From contig NZ_FOIJ01000001.1 of the NCBI RefSeq assembly GCF_900111745.1, positions 496,001-560,000 on the forward strand: DNA of 64,000 bases, given 5' to 3'. How positions within the stretch are numbered: position 1 is the first letter of the stretch; every line of letters begins with the position of its first letter. This stretch comes from Stigmatella erecta (GTDB lineage: Bacteria > Myxococcota > Myxococcia > Myxococcales > Myxococcaceae). Positions 26,417 through 33,716 of the stretch are shown in pieces. Under the pieces are notes generated by a model. That model was given only the letters and a program-made list of their open reading frames with translations, was not told where the DNA came from and ran no database searches. A program made the translations under genes and the position numbers.

Positions 26417-27711
26417 TCGGCGCCATCGTCCGGCTGGTCCTGCTGGTGGTGTTGCTCGCGGGCATTACCCAGGCCCAGCTGTGGCGCGTGGACTCGGGCA
26501 CGCCGGTGCTGCTGGCGGCCGGGGCGCTGCTGCTGTGCGGGCTGTTCGCGGGCAAGGTGGCCAAGGGGGTGGGGCTGCCACGGTTGACGGGCTACCTGCT
26601 GGTGGGGGTGGCCGTGGGCCCGTATGCCCTGGGCTTCATCCCGGGCGAGGGCGTGAGGGGGCTGGAGCTGGTGAAGGGGCTGGCGGTGAGCCTCATCGCC
26701 CTGGTGGCCGGCACGGAGCTGCACCTGGGGCTCATCCGCCGGGTGGGCGCCAAGGTGGCGGTGCTGTGCGCCACCGTGTGCGGGATCACCTTCGGGGTGT
26801 GCTTCGCGGCCATCTTCGCCCTGAAGCCACTCTTGCCCTTCCTGGCGCCCATGACGGTGCCCCAGGCGCTGGCCGTCAGCGCGCTGGTGTCCACGGTGGT
26901 GGTGTCCTTCTCGCCCACGGTGACGATCGCCATCGTGCAGGAGACCGCCGCGCGGGGCCCCTTCACCGAGTTCCTCATGGCGCTGGTCATCATCGGCGAC
27001 CTGTTCGTGATGGTGGCGTTCGCGCTGGCCGCGGGCGTCACCCGCGCCAGCTTCGGCGGAGGCTTCGACATCGGGGGGCTCCTGAGCGGGGTGGGGTGGG
27101 AGCTGTTCGGCTCGGTGGCGGTGGGGGCCGTGCTGGCGCTGGGGATGCTCGTGTACATGCGGCGGGTGAACCGGGAGCTGCCCCTGTTCCTGGTGGGCAT
27201 CTGCTTCGCGGCGGCCGAGGGCGGGGCGCAGCTGCACCTCTCGCCCCTGCTGGTGGCGCTGGCGGCCGGGGCGCTCATCGCCAACCTGGACGAGCGCCAG
27301 AGCCGCAACATCCACCACGCCATCCAGTTCGCGGGCCTGCCGGTGTTCGCGCTGTTCTTCGCGGCGGCCGGGGCGGGGCTGAAGCTGGACACGCTGGTGA
27401 CGGTGGGGCCCGCGGCGCTGCTCCTGGTGGTGCTGCGCGCGGTGGCCATCCTGCTGGCATGCCGCCGCTTCGCCCCGGTGGGGGACCCCCGGCTGCGGCG
27501 CTACCTGTGGATGGGGCTCATCTCCCAGGCGGGCGTCACCTTCGGGCTGGCGGCGCTGGTCTCCCGCACCTTCCCGGATTTTGGCCCCCAGGTGGAGGTG
27601 CTCATCGTGGCGATGATTACCACGCACGAGCTGGTAGGCCCGGTGCTCACCCGGCGCGCCCTGGAGCGCAGCGGCGAGACACGGGCAGACGAGCGCCCCA
27701 GGACAGCGTAA
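26413..27711 (+). CDS. CPA2-type cation:proton antiporter, second of a tandem pair
   Basis: This 432-residue membrane protein starts at ATG 26413, overlapping the previous stop. LPRLTGYLLVGVAVGPYALG is the typical N-terminal motif of Kef/Nha exchangers, followed by about a dozen helices. VIIGDLFVMVAFALAAG holds a single Asp where exchangers often have an Asp pair. LISQAGVTFGLAALVSRTFP near the C-terminus is a conserved family segment. No NAD-binding regulatory domain is present. Its low similarity to the first antiporter suggests a functional pair rather than a recent duplication. Confidence 0.8.
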   Translation: MIGAIVRLVLLVVLLAGITQAQLWRVDSGTPVLLAAGALLLCGLFAGKVAKGVGLPRLTGYLLVGVAVGPYALGFIPGEGVRGLELVKGLAVSLIALVAGTELHLGLIRRVGAKVAVLCATVCGITFGVCFAAIFALKPLLPFLAPMTVPQALAVSALVSTVVVSFSPTVTIAIVQETAARGPFTEFLMALVIIGDLFVMVAFALAAGVTRASFGGGFDIGGLLSGVGWELFGSVAVGAVLALGMLVYMRRVNRELPLFLVGICFAAAEGGAQLHLSPLLVALAAGALIANLDERQSRNIHHAIQFAGLPVFALFFAAAGAGLKLDTLVTVGPAALLLVVLRAVAILLACRRFAPVGDPRLRRYLWMGLISQAGVTFGLAALVSRTFPDFGPQVEVLIVAMITTHELVGPVLTRRALERSGETRADERPRTA

Positions 27712-27744
27712 GGAGGTAATCTCCGGGAGCCCAGGAGGCATGTG

Positions 27745-28356
27745 ATGGCGGCACCCATTCTCGAGGTCGATCTGGACAATCCCCAGCCGCGCCACGTGGC
27801 GCGGGCCGTGGAGGTGCTGTCCCGCGGGGGGCTCGTGGCCTACCCCACGGACACCTACTACGGCCTGGGGTGTGACTTGCTGTCGAAGAAGGCCATCGAG
27901 CGGCTGTACCAGCTCAAGGCACGGGACAAGAAGAAGCCGCTGTCCTTCCTGTGCCCGGACCTGTCGGACGTGGCCAAGTACGCGCACGTGAGCAACTTCG
28001 CCTACCGCACCATGAAGGGGCTGACGCCGGGGCCCTTCACCTTCATCCTCGAGGCCACGCGCATCGTGCCCGACATGATGATGACGCGGCAGAAGCAGGT
28101 GGGCATCCGCGTGCCGGACGCCCCGCTGGCGCGCGCGCTGGCCGCGGGCCTGGGCCATCCGCTCGTCACCACCTCCGCGAGCGACGGGGAGGACGAGCCG
28201 CTCATCGACGCGCGGGGCATCAAGGAGCAGCTGGGCCACGGGTTGGACCTCATCCTCGATGGGGGAGTGACGTTGATGGAGGCCTCCACGGTGGTGTCGC
28301 TCATCGGCGACTCGATCGAGATCCTCCGCCAGGGCAAGGGGCGGCTGGACACCTAG
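27745..28356 (+). CDS. YciO/YrdC-family protein (threonylcarbamoyl-AMP synthase-like)
   Basis: This 203-residue protein has the YrdC/Sua5 fold. ATG 27745 is preceded by AGGAGG at ideal spacing. GLVAYPTDTYYGLGCDLLS is the nucleotide-binding opening, and KKPLSFLCPDLSDVAKYA and MKGLTPGPFTFILEAT match E. coli YciO more closely than TsaC. The canonical TsaC STSAN element reads TTSASDGEDE here, again YciO-like. TsaC makes threonylcarbamoyl-AMP for t6A in tRNA; YciO has at best weak activity of this kind, so the reaction is uncertain. It lacks the Sua5 C-terminal domain. Confidence 0.85.
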   Translation: MAAPILEVDLDNPQPRHVARAVEVLSRGGLVAYPTDTYYGLGCDLLSKKAIERLYQLKARDKKKPLSFLCPDLSDVAKYAHVSNFAYRTMKGLTPGPFTFILEATRIVPDMMMTRQKQVGIRVPDAPLARALAAGLGHPLVTTSASDGEDEPLIDARGIKEQLGHGLDLILDGGVTLMEASTVVSLIGDSIEILRQGKGRLDT

Positions 28357-28369
28357 GGAAGGGGAGTTT

Positions 28370-29362
28370 GTGGGGACCGAGCACGCGCACGAGGTGGCAC
28401 AGGACGCTCCGGAGCGGGTCCCCGGGCCCTTGGCCTTGCTGTGGCTGCTCCTGTGGCGGCCGGTGGACCTGCACTACCGGCTGCACGGCGCGGGCATCCG
28501 CACGCCGGGCGGCCGCATCGGCCAGCTCTGGCGCGAGCAGGGGGAGGGCAACCGCGCCGCGGGGCTGTACGTGCGGCGGATGCTCCTGCTGCTCCTGGGC
28601 GTGTCGCCGGTGCTCACCTTCGCGCTGGGCCTGGGCCTGCACGCGGTGGGGATTCCGCTTGCGGGCGGCTGGGGCATGACGGCGGTGCTGTGCTCGGCGA
28701 TGGGCCTGTTCCTGGCGCTCACCACGGGGCTGGCGGCCGGGATGCTCATGGGGATGCTGGCGAGCCTCGCCATGCTGGTGGGCCTGCACGTGGTGGTGGC
28801 GGAGGCCTTCGGGCCCCGGATGGGCGGCCTGGCCGGGGCCATCATGGGCGGCTGCCTGGGGCTGGTGGGGGGGGTGTGCGCGGGGAGCATCGGCGGGCTC
28901 GCGCGGGGCCAGGGGCTGTCGGTCAACCGGGTGCAGGTGGGCGCCATCGTGCTGAGCCTCGTGCCGATGCTCGTGTGGGGCACGGGTGGGGCGTGGCACG
29001 TGGGCGGGGCCGTGGCGGCCAGCTCGCTGGTCCTGTACCTGGGGGCCGCGTTCCGCCTGTTCGTCTATCCCGTGGAGGTGCTCATCCAGGCGGTGGCCTT
29101 CGCGGTGGAGCGGTGGACGGGGCGGCCCACGCTGCGCTGGTCCCCGGTGCTCCACCATAACCTCTGCTACCTGCGCTACCCCTTCCTGCGGGGGCACCTG
29201 GCGCTGGCGGCGCGCACCCGGCCCAAGGAGGTGCTGGACGTGGCCAACGCCTGCCTCAAGTCGCCGGGCAACTCCATGCTCGGGTGGCCCTGGGTGCTGG
29301 CGGCCCTGGCACAAGCGGAGGCGGCCACGGAGGCGAGGAAGCGCGCGGAGGGCGAGCGGTGA
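28370..29362 (+). CDS. Hypothetical polytopic membrane protein
   Basis: This 330-residue protein starts at GTG 28370 after GGGAAGGGGAG. A hydrophilic N-terminus (about 65 residues, including LHYRLHGAGIRTPGGR) leads into about seven membrane helices spanning residues 70-245, several of them Gly-rich (MGGLAGAIMGGCLGLVGGVC). The C-terminal 80 residues are cytoplasmic, with HHNLCYLRYPFLRGHLALAA and VANACLKSPGNSMLGWPW. I do not recognise the family. The stop overlaps the xerD start by four bases, so it is in the same transcription unit as xerD and probably the YciO-type gene. Confidence 0.6.
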   Translation: MGTEHAHEVAQDAPERVPGPLALLWLLLWRPVDLHYRLHGAGIRTPGGRIGQLWREQGEGNRAAGLYVRRMLLLLLGVSPVLTFALGLGLHAVGIPLAGGWGMTAVLCSAMGLFLALTTGLAAGMLMGMLASLAMLVGLHVVVAEAFGPRMGGLAGAIMGGCLGLVGGVCAGSIGGLARGQGLSVNRVQVGAIVLSLVPMLVWGTGGAWHVGGAVAASSLVLYLGAAFRLFVYPVEVLIQAVAFAVERWTGRPTLRWSPVLHHNLCYLRYPFLRGHLALAARTRPKEVLDVANACLKSPGNSMLGWPWVLAALAQAEAATEARKRAEGER

Positions 29363-30303
29363 GTGGAGGGCTGGAAGGGTACCTGGACGCGTTCATCGCC
29401 TTCATCCGCGCGGAGCGGGGGCTGGCAGGCAAGACGGTGGACGCCTACGCGGCGGACCTCACGGCCTACTTCGAGGACCTGCGCGCGCGCGGGGTGCTGG
29501 ACCCGGCGCGGGTGAAGCAAGAGGACGTGACGGCGCATCTGATGCAGCTGGGGGCGAAGGGCCTGTCCAAGCGCAGCCAGGCGCGGCACTTGGCGGCCGT
29601 GCGCGGCTTTCACCGCTTCCTCATCGCCGAGAAGCACGCGGAGAAGGATCCGACCGAAGACCTGGACACCCCGCGCGCGGCGCGAAAGCTGCCGAGCTTC
29701 CTCACGCTGGAGGAGGTGGAGCAGCTGCTGGCCGCCCCGGACGAGCGCCACCCCACGGGCATGCGGGACAAGGCGATGCTGGAGCTGCTGTACGCCACGG
29801 GCCTGCGCGTCAGCGAGCTGTGCTCACTGGGCATCAACGACGTGCAGTTGGGCGCGGGGTATTTGATAGCGAAGGGGAAGGGGAGCAAGGAGCGCATCGT
29901 CCCGGTGGGCAGCATCGCCTCGGAGAAGGTGCAGGCCTACCTGGGCGGCCCCCGGCAGCACCTGCTGGGCAAACGCCAGTCGCGCTCGCTCTTCATCACG
30001 CCACGGGGTGGGGCCTTCACGCGGCAGGGGTTCTGGAAGCTGCTGAAGCGCTATGCGCTCAAGGCGGGCATCCGCAAGCCCATCTCCCCGCACAAGCTGC
30101 GCCACTCGTTCGCCACCCACCTGGTGGAGCGGGGCGCGGACCTGCGCGCCGTCCAGGCCATGCTGGGCCACGCGGACCTGGCCACCACGCAGATCTACAC
30201 CCACGTCAACAGCGCCCGGCTGCGCGCCGTCTACGACGAGCACCACCCCCGCAGCGAGACTGCTGCGCCCCCACGCCCCAAGCGGCGCAAGCCAGGGGCG
30301 TAG
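29359..30303 (+). CDS. xerD: Tyrosine recombinase XerD
   Basis: This 314-residue recombinase starts at GTG 29359 (GTGA overlap with the membrane protein stop). The SAM-like N-terminal DNA-binding domain covers about 5-90, and the catalytic domain contains R150 (GLRVSEL), K174 (GKGSKER), H245-R248 (HKLRH), H271 (LGHADL) and the nucleophile Y280 (QIYTHV). All six catalytic positions are present, so it should be active. The C-terminal pattern ATTQIYTHV followed by HHPRS is more like XerD than XerC. With a XerC partner it would resolve chromosome dimers at dif with FtsK. The accessory region begins right after its stop. Confidence 0.9.
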   Translation: MSGGLEGYLDAFIAFIRAERGLAGKTVDAYAADLTAYFEDLRARGVLDPARVKQEDVTAHLMQLGAKGLSKRSQARHLAAVRGFHRFLIAEKHAEKDPTEDLDTPRAARKLPSFLTLEEVEQLLAAPDERHPTGMRDKAMLELLYATGLRVSELCSLGINDVQLGAGYLIAKGKGSKERIVPVGSIASEKVQAYLGGPRQHLLGKRQSRSLFITPRGGAFTRQGFWKLLKRYALKAGIRKPISPHKLRHSFATHLVERGADLRAVQAMLGHADLATTQIYTHVNSARLRAVYDEHHPRSETAAPPRPKRRKPGA

Positions 30304-30527
30304 GGTTCGCCAAATGCCAGCACCTCTTCACCCGTTGCTCAGAGCTCATTTACGAGGCTGAAGAGAACACCTCGAAGCAGGCCAGACGACGGAGTGTTAC
30401 AGCCTCAAAAGCAGTCCAAATCTTTGAAATCACAGAAAACAGTCTTGTAGTAATGAGCCTGCCGAGATGGGCTCGGAGTTAGCCGGTCTCAGAGACTCAA
30501 GAAGTGACATTACCTTGGGAATTGCAC

Positions 30528-31502
30528 ATGGCCATCAATCCAAAATCTCCTCCAAGCGATTTGTTTCTTAACGCCTTGGAGGCTATTGAAAACGGCATCG
30601 AAGACTTCGCCACACGGCAGCCGCAACGAACATCATCAGCCCTGCGGAACTTATACGCAGGCGTGCTACTACTTCTCAAAGAAAAGCTGCGTAGGCTCTC
30701 CCCTGCAGGAACGAAGGACGTTCTTATCTACACAAGATTTAGTCCACGCATGGAGGGCGGCAATAAAGTCACGTTGGTCGGCAGCGGAATGACTGTTGAT
30801 TTCAAAGAGATTAGGGCGCGATTCAAAGACCTCGGGCTATCGGCAGACTGGAAGCGCTTAGAGCGGTTACAAGATATGCGCAATCACGTCGAACATCACA
30901 AACCTGCCCACAGCGCCGAATCCATCAGCGAAGCCATCACCCACACGTTCATCATTGTCGTACGGGTGCTTGAGGACCATCTCGAAACGATCCCCGCTGA
31001 TGTGCTCACTGAGGAGACTTGGAAAGTAATGCTTGCCGAGGCAGAAATCTTCAAGACCGTAGAGCACACATGCCGCGAGGCACGCCAAAGCTTACAAGGG
31101 GTTCCCGAAGAGACAGAGGGGTTAATAAATCATCACATACTCTGCCCAGAGTGCGCCTCGTCGTTACTTAAACCGTCCAAAGAAGACTTCCCTGAATGCC
31201 TATTCGTCTGTCAGGGGTGCGGAGAATCCTCGTCAGCAAGCAGTGTTGTCAATGACGCGCTCGACCGCCTGTATGGTGCAGACGAACACATGAACATCCA
31301 AGATGGCGGAGAGCGCTCCTTTGACACTTGCCCCTCTTGCAGTGAGGGAACCTTCTTAGTCGACAAGGACATCTGTGCTTTGTGTGGCGGGAGCAGATTT
31401 TACAAGCAATGTAGGAGGTGCGAGACCTCGCTCAGCCTCGATGAGCAGGATCTCAGTGGGTTTTGTGGCTACTGCTATCATATGGCAAACAAGAACGACT
31501 GA
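30528..31502 (+). CDS. HEPN-like domain protein with three zinc ribbons
   Basis: This 324-residue protein is not from a family I can name. ATG 30528 was chosen; GTG 30504 is possible, and both ribosome sites are weak. Residues 10-150 are helical, with LFLNALEAIENGIEDFA, LYAGVLLLLKEKLRRLS and DMRNHVEHH. R118 to H123 gives the R-x4-H signature of HEPN ribonuclease domains. The C-terminal half holds three Cys4 zinc ribbons: CPEC/CQGC (206-231), CPSC/CALC (268-286) and CRRC/CGYC (295-316). Base composition and codon use are clearly more AT-rich than in its neighbours, a sign of transfer. HEPN proteins are common in toxin and anti-phage systems; that role here is inference. Confidence 0.6.
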   Translation: MAINPKSPPSDLFLNALEAIENGIEDFATRQPQRTSSALRNLYAGVLLLLKEKLRRLSPAGTKDVLIYTRFSPRMEGGNKVTLVGSGMTVDFKEIRARFKDLGLSADWKRLERLQDMRNHVEHHKPAHSAESISEAITHTFIIVVRVLEDHLETIPADVLTEETWKVMLAEAEIFKTVEHTCREARQSLQGVPEETEGLINHHILCPECASSLLKPSKEDFPECLFVCQGCGESSSASSVVNDALDRLYGADEHMNIQDGGERSFDTCPSCSEGTFLVDKDICALCGGSRFYKQCRRCETSLSLDEQDLSGFCGYCYHMANKND

Positions 31503-31589
31503 TATTAGATAACCGCGACAAGGTTCTCATAGTTCTCCTCGTTCAGATGCTAATTCCCGCGAAGAATAGCGCAGGCGCATACTCGTGAC

Positions 31590-31767
31590 CCCTCTCGGAT
31601 TTCTGAGAGAAGCTCGGAACATCCCCGCACAGGTATCTCTCCACCACCTGTTCGCCCTTACGACTCGTGATGATGCGCACCAAGCCGCTGGGGGCCGTGG
31701 CTTGCCCTATGTTGGTCATGAGGTTCATCAGCACGTAAACGAGCTGCTTCGGATGGCCACCACCAAA
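31590..31767 (-). pseudogene. Histidine kinase C-terminal remnant (diverged copy)
   Basis: On the minus strand this segment reads HPKQLVYVLMNLMTNIGQAT followed by APSGLVRIITSRKGEQVVE. It aligns with HPRQLVQVLVNLMVNAGQAT and APGGRVRISTRREGEQILV of the intact kinase gene at 35973-37247. It then degenerates (CGDVPSFSQKSERG against TGAGMSEETKRR) and lacks both the H box and the G2 box. Divergence is much larger than in the copy at 33.1 kb, so this is an older relic. It cannot encode a working kinase. Confidence 0.6.
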
Positions 31768-31862
31768 CTGACTCCAGCTGAGTTGGAGCAACTGCTGGCC
31801 GCCCCGAACGAGAACCGCCTGTGGCTGCCCCTCCACGACCCAAGCGCCGCAAGGCAATTCAG
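31768..31862 (+). pseudogene. Decayed xerD fragment with internal deletion
   Basis: The plus strand encodes LTPAELEQLLAAPNE, matching LTLEEVEQLLAAPDE of XerD (29701-29745). It then jumps to sequence resembling the last 45 bases of xerD (CCACGACCCAAGCGCCGCAA against CCACGCCCCAAGCGGCGCAA) and a nearby stop. About 500 bases of the core domain are missing. The similarity is short, so the call is moderate. It directly abuts the kinase remnant, indicating a rearrangement breakpoint. Confidence 0.45.
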
Positions 31863-32764
31863 TAAGCCATTAGCTCATCCCAATAAATGGGTTGGCACGA
31901 GAATGGCCTGTCCTCCCCGCGGCGGCTACAATGATAACCCTCACCACACACCTGAGGCCCCTGTGGATCACAGGCTGTCAGGCAATGCCAACCATCGCAT
32001 ACCTTTCCGGCAATGCAGGCGGGCAGATCCTCTCCACACGGATCGACACACTCCATCCACACCTTGTCTGGGTACGGCGGAGCATAATTCACGTCGCACT
32101 TACGGCCATCGGCGCAGGGGGTCTGGAGGCAGTGAGGCCCATACACCTGTGCGCACACAGAAACGCCTTCGTCGAAACGAATGCACTGCTGGCCCGCAGG
32201 ACAGCCTCGTGCCTCACACGTGGGTAAGCACAGCGGTCGAGGAAGGGTGTCCGCACAGAAGAAGCCCTCGGAACACCCTCGGGTATCTCCCAAGCGGCAG
32301 GGCCGTGCGCACCATCCCTCCGTACGGCCACCGCACACCAAGCCAGGGGCGCAGGCGTTCGATTTATCCCGTGGGAGAGAGACACACCCCTCTCCCTCTT
32401 GGCGCGGGCCCAAGGGGACACACACACGCACCAGAGGCCCATCTCCCCAGGTAGCAACGCCCTGGCAACTCTGGCCTTCTGGACACTGGTCATCCATCCA
32501 GCACTGGCTGTCGGAACAGGTTGACCGTGCGTACCGGACATCGAACAAGCAGCCCAATGGCGGCTCACATGCTTTGCCGGGCCCGCACGCGCGGCCGTAT
32601 GTCACCAAACTCAGGCGCTGCTCGGAGGTGAGCATGGGACTGACCCGCATCCCGGCGGGAGCGTTCACCGGCACTTCCAGCTTCAACAGCCCCCCGAGCA
32701 GCAGCACGAGCGGGAGTGGTAACAGCACACCCGCGCAGGCAACCACGGCTTTGCGCCAGTTCAC
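31859..32764 (-). CDS. Secreted or anchored Cys-rich protein
   Basis: This 301-residue protein starts at GTG 32764 with GGAGGG six bases upstream, immediately after the preceding gene's stop. An N-terminal hydrophobic segment (CAGVLLPLPLVLLLGGLL) is a signal or anchor. The rest has over 30 cysteines in repeated Cys-knot-like blocks such as CVSLPRDKSNACAPGLVC, CSEGFFCADTLPRPLC and CGEGYHCSRRGE, resembling the EGF/dickkopf-like Cys-rich repeats of myxobacterial surface proteins. No enzymatic motif is visible. It forms an operon with the small lipoprotein gene. Confidence 0.7.
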   Translation of the reverse strand: MNWRKAVVACAGVLLPLPLVLLLGGLLKLEVPVNAPAGMRVSPMLTSEQRLSLVTYGRACGPGKACEPPLGCLFDVRYARSTCSDSQCWMDDQCPEGQSCQGVATWGDGPLVRVCVPLGPRQEGEGCVSLPRDKSNACAPGLVCGGRTEGWCARPCRLGDTRGCSEGFFCADTLPRPLCLPTCEARGCPAGQQCIRFDEGVSVCAQVYGPHCLQTPCADGRKCDVNYAPPYPDKVWMECVDPCGEDLPACIAGKVCDGWHCLTACDPQGPQVCGEGYHCSRRGEDRPFSCQPIYWDELMAY

Positions 32765-32980
32765 TCACGGCCCTCCGCACGCACGGCACTCGTCCGAATT
32801 CTCTTTGCCCGGCGAGCAAACTCTCCGGCGTTCCCAGTCCGCACAGCGCTTGAGGATGAGCTGTTCCTGCGTGTCTTTGCGAACCGCCTTGGAAACACGG
32901 CCCTCCTTCCCGAATTCAGAGGGGCAGCCGGTCGTTGCTACGACGGAAAGGACTGCCACTGCTGCCCGGAACCCGTGCAT
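32765..32980 (-). CDS. Small lipoprotein upstream of the Cys-rich gene
   Basis: This 71-residue lipoprotein starts at ATG 32980, with AGGAG six to seven bases upstream. The signal MHGFRAAVAVLSVVATTGC has a lipobox-like TTGC end. The mature chain of about 53 residues is basic and carries a C-terminal Cys cluster (CADWERRRVC, CRACGGP). The stop abuts the start of the Cys-rich protein gene, so the two are translationally coupled and probably work together at the cell surface. The family is not recognised. Confidence 0.65.
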   Translation of the reverse strand: MHGFRAAVAVLSVVATTGCPSEFGKEGRVSKAVRKDTQEQLILKRCADWERRRVCSPGKENSDECRACGGP

Positions 32981-33087
32981 AGACTTCTCCTGTCAAGGGT
33001 GCAGGATGCTACCAACGAAGGCCTCCATGTTCACGCTCAGGCCAACCGGAGGTGCCCGATAGGTCCCGCAGGCCCCCTCACACCCTC

Positions 33088-33420
33088 GCCACGGGCGCCA
33101 CGCGCGGCAGGGCCAGGGTGAAGACAGTTCCCTTGCCCAGCTCGCTCTCCACCTCGATGTGGCCTCCGTGGGCCCGGACAATCCCGTACGCCACGGAGAG
33201 CCCCAGCCCCATGCCCACCCCGGGGGCCTTGGTCGTGAAGAACGGCTCGAACAGCCGCCGCTTCGTCTCCTCGGACATCCCCGCCCCGGTGTCCCGCACC
33301 ACCACGAGGACCTGCTCACCCTCGCGGCGCGTGCTGATGCGCACCCTGCCGCCTGGGGCGGTGGCCTGCCCCGCGTTGACCATGACAGGGTGCCCGGCAA
33401 CACATCGTCCACGGACTCAC
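33088..33420 (-). pseudogene. Histidine kinase 3' fragment, near-identical to the 36-kb gene
   Basis: Bases 33088-33385 match 35984-36280 of the intact kinase gene with only a few differences; 33386-33420 match 36498-36532. The 217 bases between (36281-36497) are absent. The junction shares a short CCAT match, consistent with a microhomology deletion. The frame still reads through the ATPase core (VRDTGAGMSEETKRR, GVGMGLGLSVAYGIVRAHGG), but the H box and sensor part are missing. The copy lies in direct orientation relative to the intact gene, with the RCC1 gene between. Confidence 0.85.
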
Positions 33421-33448
33421 GCCCCCACGGCGGGACGCGGCCCGGGCG

Positions 33449-33631
33449 AAGTAGGCCCGCGAGCGCGAGGAACAGGTGGCGCTCCAAATGCTTCGGGAGG
33501 GGTACCCGGCAGAGGCCATTGAAGAGCGCTTCAGCCAAGGCGGCCTGAACCTGACGCGGTTAGCGAGAAGGCATGGGATTGACCTGCGCGCCCGGGGCCA
33601 CGGCCTCCTGAAAGGGCTGCCGGTCTTGTGA
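33449..33631 (+). pseudogene. Remnant of a regulator C-terminus (Fis-type HTH-like)
   Basis: After an in-frame TAG the plus strand encodes about 58 residues ending at TGA 33631, including VALQMLREGYPAEAIEERF and NLTRLARRHGID. The spacing resembles the C-terminal Fis helix-turn-helix of NtrC-type sigma-54 activators common in myxobacteria. There is no upstream ATPase or receiver domain. The stretch 33421-33716 holds nothing else that I can support as a gene. The family guess is weak. Confidence 0.3.
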
Positions 33632-33716
33632 CGGCTCACCTTGCTAGTGTTGGATCGATGGTATCTCGTTGGCTAACGAGTAGCCGCGTACAACGCGCCA
33701 GGACCAAGGGGCCCGA

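Noticed and set aside
29359-31502. xerD plus HEPN gene as an integrative element with attachment sites
   Set aside because: xerD has all marks of the conserved dif recombinase in a conserved operon, no tRNA gene or att-like direct repeat was found, and no other mobility gene is present.
31585-32454. Plus-strand frame across the kinase remnant and the Cys-rich gene
   Set aside because: It crosses two unrelated sequences and lies opposite a well-supported secreted Cys-rich coding frame with its own ribosome site.
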